This document shows positions 21,006-30,405 of a DNA stretch of 64,000 nt, one piece after another. The notes under the pieces are model-generated. The model saw only the letters and a program-made list of their open reading frames with translations, had not been told where the DNA came from and did no database searches. How positions within the stretch are numbered: position 1 is the stretch's first letter; each line of letters begins with the position of its first letter. A program made the translations under genes and the position numbers. The stretch covers positions 1,178,001-1,242,000 of the forward strand of contig BCGN01000001.1 in the NCBI GenBank assembly GCA_001599295.1. Direction: 5' to 3'. The stretch is from Sporopachydermia quercuum. Its lineage: Eukaryota; Ascomycota; Sporopachydermiomycetes; Sporopachydermiales; Sporopachydermiaceae.

Positions 21006-22115
21006 CTATAGATCAGGGTTTGTAACTTGAAAGATCTTTCTACTGTAGTCAGAAGCGTCAGGTAATGATCCAACAGATAACCTTGAAGTACCTAATACAT
21101 CAGGGTTTAACCTTTGGTCAATAGGGTTAACGTACGTACGATTACTGAATGCGTGATGAGGATCATTACTGATGATAGTCTCGGATATCTGCGTGAGAGC
21201 CTTCTCATCAAATCCGTTGCTGTCTTGATCAGATTGTGGACGACGACGACTGAAATAGGCGTACATTATTATTGCAGCCAGAATAATCACACCAGCAATG
21301 ACACCAACAACTATTCCTGCTATAGCTCCACCAGATAGCCCAGAAGAACTTGAAGACTTTGAAGACTCCTCTACTGTGGTTTCTTGAGAGCCACTGGAAG
21401 CAGATGAAGATGTTGATGTGCTAGTAGAAACTACATCAGCTGTAGAATATACCGATGTGACAATAAGACTAGTTTGAGTATTGGTTACAACTCCGGTCAC
21501 TTCGGAAAGCGATTGGGTGATACTACTGCTTGCAGTAGATGATACTGGTGTCGAGGATGTCATTTTTATCGATGTTGCTTTCAGGGACGAAGAACTAGAC
21601 GTCGATGTTTCAGATGTTGTTTCCTCAGAACTTTCCGATGTCGCAGTGGACAAATCTGAAGATGAGGAAGTAGAACTTGAAGCTCTTGTTCCCTCTTCTG
21701 AAGTAGAGCTCTCCAAACTTTCTGATGAGCTTTGGCCCTCATCTTCATCCGCAATAAAATCCGGCGAGGTATAAACGCTGAATGACGAACTGCCGCCGCA
21801 GTTTTCTTCCGGATATCCATTACAAGTAGTAGTACAACTTCCTGTGCCTGATGAATCCACTAAAGATGAAGGTAATGAACTCCCACAGTAACAACTTCCT
21901 CCGTTAAATGTAGCTGCAACTGAATAGCCTGCTGCATTGCAAGTGTCGCTGCAATACTGTGATGTTTGCCAAGTATAATAATTGTTTTGTGTCAGCAGTC
22001 CCGAGACTTCAGTTTCAGAATAACATCCTAGGTAAGAATAGGTGGCTTGGACAGGTAAGGCTTCAAATGCTGACAAGGCCAAAACCGATAACCAAAACGA
22101 ATTCGTGCTCCTCAT
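21006..22115 (-). CDS. WSC-family cell-wall stress sensor
   Basis: A 369-residue type I membrane protein. Wsc sensors are mechanosensors that activate Rho1 and Pkc1 through Rom2 when the wall is stressed. A signal peptide covers residues 1-24. The cysteine-rich WSC domain covers about 25-115, with eight cysteines in YLGCYS, CSDTCNAAGY, CYCG, CTTTC and NCGG contexts. A Ser/Thr-rich, presumably O-mannosylated rod follows at about 122-255. A single transmembrane helix lies at about 264-288, followed by SRRRP. The cytoplasmic tail of about 80 residues ends with the conserved family pattern LGTSRLSVGSLPDASDYSRK and VTNPDL, implicated in Rom2 contact. A TGAGTCA element lies 229 bp upstream (22344-22350). 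Which WSC paralogue it is cannot be decided. Confidence 0.88.
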   Translation of the reverse strand: MRSTNSFWLSVLALSAFEALPVQATYSYLGCYSETEVSGLLTQNNYYTWQTSQYCSDTCNAAGYSVAATFNGGSCYCGSSLPSSLVDSSGTGSCTTTCNGYPEENCGGSSSFSVYTSPDFIADEDEGQSSSESLESSTSEEGTRASSSTSSSSDLSTATSESSEETTSETSTSSSSSLKATSIKMTSSTPVSSTASSSITQSLSEVTGVVTNTQTSLIVTSVYSTADVVSTSTSTSSSASSGSQETTVEESSKSSSSSGLSGGAIAGIVVGVIAGVIILAAIIMYAYFSRRRPQSDQDSNGFDEKALTQISETIISNDPHHAFSNRTYVNPIDQRLNPDVLGTSRLSVGSLPDASDYSRKIFQVTNPDL

Positions 22116-24608
22116 TTTGCAAAATCTTTTTGTTTGTTTGTTTCGAATTTATAATATATGCTTTTTGTTTGCCCTAGTATTCAAAGGGTAATATGTGTTG
22201 TTTTATCAAGTGTGCAGCCTTGAGATCAAGTCAAATGTGTGCGCAGGCGAATGTACAACTTAATATTGAGAAGAAATTAAGGAAGAAAGAAAAACAAAGG
22301 AAACATTAACTAGAAAACACTCACTTTCTTACAACAGAATCATTGAGTCAAGTTATTGATTGATATTGATCACTGACTGTCTGTTCATCTGCTAATGTCT
22401 AATAGTATGTATGGTGTTACCAAGATTCCTTTGTGCTTTCTCTATTAGAATTGGTTCATCAACTATCTATGCTGTCTAAATTGTATATGTAATTGACAAA
22501 CTATCCTTCCTCACTCTAACATCTATATATCCTAGTTTTTTGTCTTCAGAGCCAAAGTTATCGATTCTTTTCAATATCTTCAATCTTCTCAACCTCTTTT
22601 ATTACTATGATATCTATTCCTTAACAAGTCATGTTGCTGTTTGCATTGGTTTCGGATTATTATGTGTCGATTCAGTGCTTGTAAACAAACTCATTAAGAT
22701 GAAAATTAAATATTCACATGTAACTGAGCGGTATTGCAATATCCATCTTTTATCTCAAAGTAATAAGGTTAAGGTAAATGAATTTCAGATTTCAGTTTGA
22801 ACTTTTTATAGTAAGGTTTAAACTGTAAGATGAATATCACTTAGTTGGTTGATCTTTGTAGTTGATAGAAAATCCTGTTTGATTGATACAATAAATGCAA
22901 ATCAACTATTAGGCGTTTACTACAAAAATGACCGATTTAATGTGTTCAAAGAAAGTGAAAGCATTGTTACGTTCGGTTATATTCATAAATAAATCAAAAA
23001 CAAAGAACCAAACAGTTTCAATCGTTGCTATGTCGTCAAGCTGTTTCAACAAAACAGCTTTGTTCCCTACAGATTCCATACACGCATCAGTGAAGCGAAA
23101 CCTTAAAAATATCAAAATAGAATTTTGTTCAAGTGCTTTTCACAAGACTCGTTTTTGCTTGATATACGGAAGGAAAGTGGCATCTGGTTTTCAATTGCCA
23201 AAGGAAGATGCAAAGATCGTTAAGGAATCTTTCTCTGAAAGGGTTGTTAGAAGGTGCGGAAAGATAAAAGTAAGAATTCTTCAGTTCAGATTTGGTTCGG
23301 AAGTCAGAAAATTACCTCTCGCAGTAGTCAGATGGTTATCCGATGGTAAATAATGAAGGATATATAGAAGAAATAAGATAATCTGGTACTATTTTCAGCT
23401 TTTCTTTCTAATGAGAAAGGATATCTAAGGAGACAAGTGAGTCAAATGCAAGTTATTTACACTCAATTTCGTTTTGTTGGCATTGTTCTTCATTAGTTAC
23501 TGTTAAATGATTGCTTGTTGATGATGAATACGGAGAAATTGGATTGCTGTGACAATACATCATTAAACCCTTGTAAAATTGTAAGAACAGGTTCAAATTT
23601 ATTCCTCTACATGAAAGTCAAGATGAAATGGAAGGCAATTTGTTCAGAGAGGAGTGGTAGAGTTGAATGAATAATACAATAGAGCATCAGATCGGCAATT
23701 AACAGTCAGCCAACAGTGATTGAAGAAGAGGTAGTGATATAATTGATTTTTTCTGCTGGTTCTCCCTGAAATAAGCGATGTCAAACGTGTTGATATTGAA
23801 TATTGAAGTAGCCTATCATATTGACAAAACTGTTTTCGCTTTCTCAGGCACACTTTCAGTTGTATTTACGCTTATTTCTCATAGGAAAAACTCTTTTTTC
23901 TGATAGTGGTGTTATTGGATTATAATTGTATACCTCACCTCATTCCTTTTCTTTGGAACGTTTTATGAGTTTCCTGGTATTAAACCCAACTAATGAAAGT
24001 TATTAATAAAATCGGAATTAAATAGTTACAAACGAGAAAGCTTTTATTCTATCATCAATCCTGCATGATTATACTATTTAACATATTTTAAATGTATAGA
24101 TCTAGATTGTTGCATTGTTATTACTAGTAAAGGAGCTTTTCATAGTTTCTACTAACGTTGATATCATTTCAGTAAAAAAATGATTATACAATCCAATAAT
24201 AGAATAGGTTCATTAGAAAATGGAGTTCAAAAACTGGCTGGCATTAAGTACAATCTCGTAATAATGATGTATACAGAATAACTTAATCATGAGACATTCC
24301 AAATACATTGGATAGTAGTCTGGAACATTGCTATGACAAGGAATGGGGGGGTAATATATAAATTCCAAACTTGAAATAAGTGGGTCGAGATTTAATTAGC
24401 TATCATGGTTCCAACTCAGNTCACGTTTTGAGTATTAATCCGAGTTTTCCACTATGATGATTAGCGGATGCTAACAAGATAGTATAAACTAGTATAAATA
24501 GAATAAGTGCCGATGTTGTTGCGGGTTTATTAATCCGTGATAACTAGCTATGATATATGTAAACCATCAGAAGCGTACTGAAAAATTCGCAAAGTATTGC
24601 ATGAGACT
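22116..24608. other. Interval WSC to GH72 gene, 2.5 kb, with one doubtful ORF
   Basis: This holds the WSC promoter, a 141-codon frame at 22928-23353 (listed separately) and the 3' side of the GH72 gene. TGAGTCA boxes lie at 22344-22350 and 23438-23444. A run of seven G lies near 24346. One N lies at 24420. No RNA gene is recognised. Confidence 0.45.
22928..23353 (+). CDS. Possible small basic protein, unrecognised
   Basis: A 141-codon ATG-initiated frame. The predicted product is basic, Lys/Arg-rich, with cysteines spread along it (CSSCFNK-like, CSSAFHKTRFC, RRCGKIK) and no transmembrane segment. I recognise no family. Codon choice is not clearly different from flanking noncoding triplets, and the ORF sits in a 2.5-kb otherwise gene-free interval. 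It may be chance. A homologous frame in a related species would be the deciding evidence. Confidence 0.25.
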   Translation: MTDLMCSKKVKALLRSVIFINKSKTKNQTVSIVAMSSSCFNKTALFPTDSIHASVKRNLKNIKIEFCSSAFHKTRFCLIYGRKVASGFQLPKEDAKIVKESFSERVVRRCGKIKVRILQFRFGSEVRKLPLAVVRWLSDGK

Positions 24609-26364
24609 TCATGTTGTGTTAGAAATTATCATGGGTATTGTAATCGTCATGATAATACAAACTCCAACGTAAAAGATATTCAAATGCGACAATTGATCAA
24701 GCGCGTTGTTTTTAATCGAAAAGAAGTTCTTTCCTTTATTTTTGTTTGAATTTTGCTTATGTCTGTTCCTGTCTCGCGTTACTTGATAATTCATCGTTTC
24801 GTCTATTTGTTCAACCATCTTCACTCTTGGTGATTTAAGTTTAGTTTTTCCATCTGCATTAATTATTATATGGTTTGTTGTAAATTTTTCGGGACCTAGA
24901 TTGACATATCTTCCTATCTCTACTTCTACACCAGTATTGATTAGATCATCAGCAATTGATTCAGGAAGTCCCTTTGAAATGTCAAGATTCTCGTACGCAT
25001 CATCGCATGGAACGAACTCTGGCTTCTTTTTTGATGTGATCTTTGAGATGGATGGCTTAGAAGCTTGAGCGTAAATGGTTTTCAGAGTATTGAAGTCAGG
25101 TAGTAGAATTGAATTTCCTTTTTCATCATAATCAACCAATCCATAATTATTTGATTCTTGAGCAAACTCGTAAATAAGCCCTCCACTGAAGACATCAGTC
25201 ATTTCTCTAGAGTAAAGGGCTAAAACTTCTTCAAATAATCTAGGTGTGATTTCGTTGCACCCGTATCTTTTGATAAATCAGTTAATATGGGAACTTGTTT
25301 TCTGAATCAAAAGGATCAAACGTACTCTGATAAAAATACTGGTCGAGAATAATATTCATAATCTTGTACTAGCGTGTCGTATCCACTTGAATGGAAAGTT
25401 TGCGATCCGCACCCTGAAGATGTTAGTCAAACAGAAAATATACAATATTTGATAGCGGCAGCGTAGTAATGACTTCAATCAAATTTAAACAGGGTACTTC
25501 AGACATTGATAGGAATTCACTCCATAAAAGTCCACAGCTTCGGATTCTTCTCCACATTCAAGATATTTGGATAATGAAATACGATATTGTAAATCATCTG
25601 CTGCAGAATAGCCCACAGGTATACTTCTAGGTAAGTTGAAATTGATATAAGCTTTGATATCCCTTATCACACCTTTCATAAAAGTAGAACAAACCTATGT
25701 AAAAAGGGAACATTAGTGTGATGAACATAGTCAAACAAGCTNAATTTGGTATCAGTACTTGTGCAGATCTTCGATCATTAATAACTTCATTTCCAGCGAA
25801 ATAGGCTAAAGTATTGTTGTAATAACCAAACTGTTCGACCACTTGGAAAACATGTTTCATGTAATCGACGTTATATGAGTGCCAGGGGTCATATCTATTC
25901 AAACTTTCGTTGGGACCTGGTGAGTTGANATCAAGAACCAAATATATACCTGCGCTTGCTAAGAGTGTCATACATTGATCGTGATTCAAATTAGGATTTA
26001 CCGAGTAAACACGAATCGTATTGATACCAAGCTCTTGGAACAAGAAAATATCTCGTGCACAATCTTCAATATTTGAGAGAGGGTCCCATGACTCTGATAC
26101 ACCTGATGATCCTCCTGGTTGATAGTCAACTCCACGAATAAAGAACTTTCTAGTTAGTAAATCAGAATCTATCTTGCCCTCGTTTCGCGATCTGATACAG
26201 CATTTTGCTTCTAATTGCTGCTCCTATTAGGTATGTCATACAGGTTCATTAGTAACCACATCAACAAAATATCTACCTCTAATTTCTATTGAATGAATGC
26301 AATATACTGGTAAAACCCAACTGGCCAAAACTACAATGCATTGCAGAAGTAGTTTAGCGCTCAT
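24609..26364 (-). CDS. GH72 1,3-beta-glucanosyltransferase, Gas4/Gas5-like (five exons)
   Basis: The family cuts and re-joins beta-1,3-glucan in the wall. Exons on the minus strand are 26364-26242, 26145-25759, 25694-25505, 25413-25326 and 25266-24609, giving 481 residues (Gas5 is about 484). A signal peptide covers about 1-22. Acid/base Glu161 lies in YFAGNEV and nucleophile Glu263 in FLSEYGCN. Trp234 of SYQWCG and Glu263 are both codons split by introns. The C-terminal hydrophobic tail (about 455-481) after a basic linker fits a GPI signal. No Cys-rich X8/CBM43 module is present, so it belongs to the Gas3/4/5 group. Donors GTATGA, GTACTG and GTCTGA are unusual, and only GTACGT is near consensus. 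Every junction keeps frame and family sequence, so I read it as an intact gene. Ns fall in an exon and an intron. Confidence 0.85.
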
Positions 26365-26966
26365 TGTGTTCAAATCAAATCAATCCCACTCAACTATTAT
26401 AACTAAATCCAAGCAATTATCTGAACCACTACTGATAGTCAACATTCCTTTGATACGATAAGATAATAGTCTTCTTTCTGATCGCAATACAACTACATCT
26501 ATCCCATATCGTAACTCGTGCCGTATAATAGCGAAATAATAACTGGTGAATTATGAATCAAAACAATACATTATCCATTCCTTCCTTCATGATAGGATGG
26601 ACCCCCACAGTTTGTGTCAATATTTTTCTATTGAACTTAAAGTTTTGTTTCTGTCATAAGGAACACAATTGAGTAATTTTTGATTAAGTTATTCTTTTGA
26701 AATTGTGGTCAACCGCTATAAACTTTAATGCCTCCCCAAATCAATGTGCCTAAAATGCAAATATTAGTAATGGAAATTGTGTGGGGGTCGAGAATAAGTA
26801 AAAACTCGAAACTACATAAAAAACAAAAATTGTCTTCCAGTGTTGTATCCTGCATTATATTAAGCTCATGTATCAAGGCGATGGGATATTCAAGTAGCAT
26901 TATTTGGTTTGTTGAAAAGAAGCAGAATTTTTAAAGAGAAGAAAAGTGTTTCGAGAATTTTACAAA
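26365..26966. promoter_or_regulatory. Divergent promoter region, GH72 gene / KduD-like gene
   Basis: About 600 bp between divergently transcribed genes. Short frames in both directions at 26709-26934 are not supported. I find no strong motif beyond A/T-rich tracts. Confidence 0.4.
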
Positions 26967-27734
26967 ATGGCATCTCAATTGTTTTCGCTAGAAGGAAAGG
27001 TAGCACTCATAACTGGTGCTACTAGAGGCATTGGTGCTTCTATGGCAATTGCATTGGCAGAAGCTGGAGCATCTATTATTCTTGTTCAGAGAAGTGATAT
27101 TTCTACTACGAAAGCTGGTATTGACAAAACAGGACAAACTGTTAAGATATTGAAAGCTGAACTAGATAATAGAGATGAAGTGAAACAGGTCGTGCCAAAA
27201 GCTGTTGAACTATCACCAACTGGACAGATTGATATTTTAGTTAACTGTGCTGGAATTCAAAGAAGGCATCCTTGCCATGACTTTCCATTAGAAGAATGGG
27301 ATGAAGTCCTTCAAGTCAATTTGACCACACCATTTGTTTTGGCTCGTGACATGGCAGCACATATGATTTCCAAAGGCATTAAAGGAAAGATCATTAACAT
27401 TGCTTCCTTATTAACATTCCAAGGTGGTCTTACTGTTCCTGCTTATGCTGCCTCTAAGGGTGGTATTGGACAATTAACCAAAGCTTTGTCAAATGAGCTT
27501 TCGTCTAAGGGTATCAATGTTAATGCAATAGCTCCTGGTTACATTGACACAGATATGAACACTGCTTTGATTAATGATCCGGTTAGAAGTGAACAAATTA
27601 GTGTTAGAATTCCTGCTGGAAGATGGGGACGTCCTGAAGATTTCAAAGGCCCTGTGGTTTTCCTTGCCAGTCCTGCAAGTGATTATGTCTGTGGTGAAAT
27701 CCTCTTGGTTGATGGGGGATGGATGGGACGTTAA
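26967..27734 (+). CDS. Short-chain dehydrogenase, KduD (2-deoxy-D-gluconate 3-dehydrogenase)-like
   Basis: A 255-residue classical SDR. It has the NAD(P)-binding TGATRGIG at about 16-23, NCAG, and the catalytic Ser in IASLLTF with YAASKGG (Tyr-x3-Lys). It also has the PGYIDTDMN and LVDGGWMGR endings typical of bacterial KduD, which acts on 2-keto-3-deoxy sugar acids. The open frame reaches back to a GTG at 26946, but MASQLF at 26967, preceded by AAA, is the natural start. Compact length and the gap-free match to the bacterial family outline suggest possible bacterial origin, although fungi do carry related SDRs. The exact substrate cannot be read from sequence. It is divergent from the GH72 gene and upstream of SSL1 on the same strand. 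Confidence 0.8.
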   Translation: MASQLFSLEGKVALITGATRGIGASMAIALAEAGASIILVQRSDISTTKAGIDKTGQTVKILKAELDNRDEVKQVVPKAVELSPTGQIDILVNCAGIQRRHPCHDFPLEEWDEVLQVNLTTPFVLARDMAAHMISKGIKGKIINIASLLTFQGGLTVPAYAASKGGIGQLTKALSNELSSKGINVNAIAPGYIDTDMNTALINDPVRSEQISVRIPAGRWGRPEDFKGPVVFLASPASDYVCGEILLVDGGWMGR

Positions 27735-28653
27735 AAAGTTTGTTACTCACATAAGATAGACGTATCTTTTCATCTATTTTAGTCACGTCTATATTCCATG
27801 CCATATGAGTTCATACTTTCAAACAATCATGTATTATGTNTTTCAACAAAACGTTTCTTTTGAGCTTTTGTATGTTTGGAAGCTATAGATATATATTTGC
27901 GTCAGTGACCTCCCTACATTGATCTCATGCTAGAATTCAATAAACCTGACTATTTGTTGAATTCTAAAAGAGAAGATAAAAACCTTCTCTTTGTCTGCAG
28001 CTGGCTTTTATATACCTCCCAGAATTTATTTTGTCATTCCCATCACATTTTTTTCTCGCTTTTACGTAACCTACAAGTGTCGATAACGTACTTTTATTTT
28101 GTACTCCCAGTCCATATATATCATGTATCAGAATGAAATGATTATTGCCATGAATACTTTTTTGTTTCCTTTTCTCCATATGCTGATAGTTGATAGTTAG
28201 CCGTTAATTTCGGTGAAGTAGAAACAAGCTTTGAATAGAATTTCATAATCATATGCAGGGAAAATCTGTTCTGAATCACGTGATCCAACACTGAATCTCT
28301 TGTTTACTAAACTTAGCATTACATCTCTTATTGTTCACCTGCTATAATGTCTATCTATATAGCATGCGATAAAGAAAGAAACAAAAATATTAAAAAAAAA
28401 TACATTACCTGTTAAGAAGAACACATTCACAATCTACTAGGAACACTTCTGCCTATTAGTTATTCATGTTTTTCATCGAGTGTACTAGCTAGGTCAGAGA
28501 ATCAATTGTTCCTTGTCAGTTTTCCTTCGGTGGCTCACTCAACCTGAGCAGATAGAAAGACAACGGACACGCTCCAGTAAGTAAAGGGAAAAGAAAAGAA
28601 ACTGAATATAAAAGCGTCAAAAACAACCGGCTGAAATACTCTCATAATAAAAG
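27735..28653. promoter_or_regulatory. SSL1 upstream region with a TCACGTGA box
   Basis: About 920 bp. The palindrome TCACGTGA at 28276-28283 matches the Cbf1/bHLH (CACGTG) element, about 375 bp before the SSL1 ATG. One N lies at 27840. No gene is seen. Confidence 0.4.
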
Positions 28654-30047
28654 ATGGACGAGTCAGATGATGGCGATTATATTGAAAATATAAGTTCTGA
28701 AGGGGAAGGAAACTATGGTATTTCCAAAAGAACCAGAACCAAAACAGATTCTGCTAGTGGGGTGTCAAAAAATTCTGCAGGAAATTACTCATGGGAAGAT
28801 GAATATCAACGAAGTTGGGATATTGTACAGGAAGACGAAGGAGGCACACTGGCAGGAGCTGTTGCAGGATTAGTAGAAGCAAGAAAACGACGCTTACTAA
28901 GAGACGACTCTTCTTTACAAAGAGGAATTATTCGAACAGTGGTTTTAGTTATTGATATGAGTTCCGCAATGAAGGACAAAGATTTACGACCCAACCGATT
29001 TGCTTTGACCATCAATTATGCTATAGAGTTTGTCAATGACTTTTTCGATCAAAATCCTATTTCACAGTTAGGAATACTAGTTATGAAAAATGGAATAGCA
29101 ATAATGATATCAGATGTTGGAAGTAACCCTCATGAGCACGTTGAGCATTTAAGAGATCTTCGATCACAGGATCCTACTGGTGAACCATCATTACAAAATG
29201 CATTGGAAATGGCAAGAGGCTTACTCCTGCATGTTGCTTCACATTGTACGAAAGAGATAATTATGGTATTTGGAGCTTTGCTATCAACAGACCCAGGCGA
29301 TATTAATAAAACTATTCGATGTCTTGTGAGGGAAAAAATAAGAGTGAAAATCATTGGACTAGCAGCACAGGTTGCCATTTGTTCCGAAATAACGAAAAGA
29401 ACCAATTATGGTGATAATAAGAACACCTACGGTGTGATTCTCAATGAATCACATTTTAAAGAATTACTAATGAACCAGGTGACACCCCCTGCCTTATCAA
29501 CAACATCTTCTTTAGCTCAAGAAGGCTATGCATTAGTTAAAATGGGATTTCCTATAAGAGTGTCTGAAGTTTCTCCTTCTTTTTGCTTCTGTCATTCAAA
29601 ACTACGATATGGTGGATTTAGATGCCCTCAATGTAGAGCGAAGATATGTGCTCTACCAACAGCTTGTCCCTGTTGTGGCATAATGTTAATTCTGTCCACT
29701 CATTTGGCTAGATCTCTCCATCATCTACTACCTTTGAAATCATTCAAAGAAGTTCCTCGTAGCGAGTAAGTTTCCGTTTGATGTTAAAGGGAGAAGATAA
29801 AGAATAATAATTATTTGTATTGTTTTGGTATTTAATTACTAACATGATTCTCAATAGAACATACAAATCGACATATTGCTATGGATGTCAAATAAAATTC
29901 CCTACCGAATCCCAAATAAGCTCACGATATGAATGTGAACGCTGTGGACAGCATTTTTGCATAGATTGTGATGTGTTCTGTCATGAAAGTTTACATAATT
30001 GTCCAGGTTGTGAGTCAGGTCTACGGAAGAGCAGACCATTATCCTAA
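28654..30047 (+). CDS. SSL1: SSL1, TFIIH core subunit (one intron)
   Basis: Ssl1 (human p44) is a core TFIIH subunit needed for RNA polymerase II initiation and nucleotide-excision repair, where it stimulates the Rad3/XPD helicase. Exon 1 is 28654-29765 and exon 2 is 29858-30047, joined through a codon split GA/A. The 92-nt intron has GTAAGT, TACTAAC at 29837-29843 and a TAG acceptor. The product is 433 residues (Saccharomyces 461). An acidic N-terminus is followed by WEDEYQRSWDIVQED, then a von Willebrand A-like domain from about residue 95 (VVLVIDMSSAM) to about 270. A cysteine-rich region (CFCH, CPQC, CPCCG) follows. Exon 2 encodes the C-terminal RING-like C4C4 finger (CYGC, CERCGQHFCIDCD, CPGC). 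Convergent with the Whi5-like gene. Confidence 0.93.
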
Positions 30048-30405
30048 TGTTGTAAGTAATATCAATTGCATCAACAATTATTGTAATATAAAAGAATATA
30101 TAAAGGGGATATCTAGAAGAAGAAAGATTTACCGATTTCTTTCTGGAAGACACATTTAGAACAACATTCAACATACTGTGGGCAACAGATAATCAGGGAC
30201 ATCTACCATGAAACATGTAAGCATGAATATCTATTATTATTATTATTAATAGAGAAATAAAACATCTGAGAACTAAAAATATTTGTCATTATTCCAATAC
30301 AACCAATTGAAATCCCTATTATTAAGATATTCTTAATACCAACAAACCACCATGATAACCAAAAAAGACCCCAATTAACCCGAACCAATTTATATAATCA
30401 TTCAT
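30048..30405. other. Short convergent intergenic region with an ATT microsatellite
   Basis: Between the 3' ends of SSL1 and the Whi5-like gene. An imperfect (ATT)n run lies at about 30231-30249. Nothing else is seen. Confidence 0.4.

Noticed and set aside
25485-26043. Idea that the GH72 gene is a broken pseudogene in several frames
   Set aside because: Four introns with frame-preserving junctions rebuild an uninterrupted 481-residue host enzyme with both catalytic glutamates.
26946-26966. GTG start seven codons before the KduD-like ATG
   Set aside because: Nuclear yeast genes rarely use GTG, and the ATG at 26967 matches the family N-terminus and has a good context.
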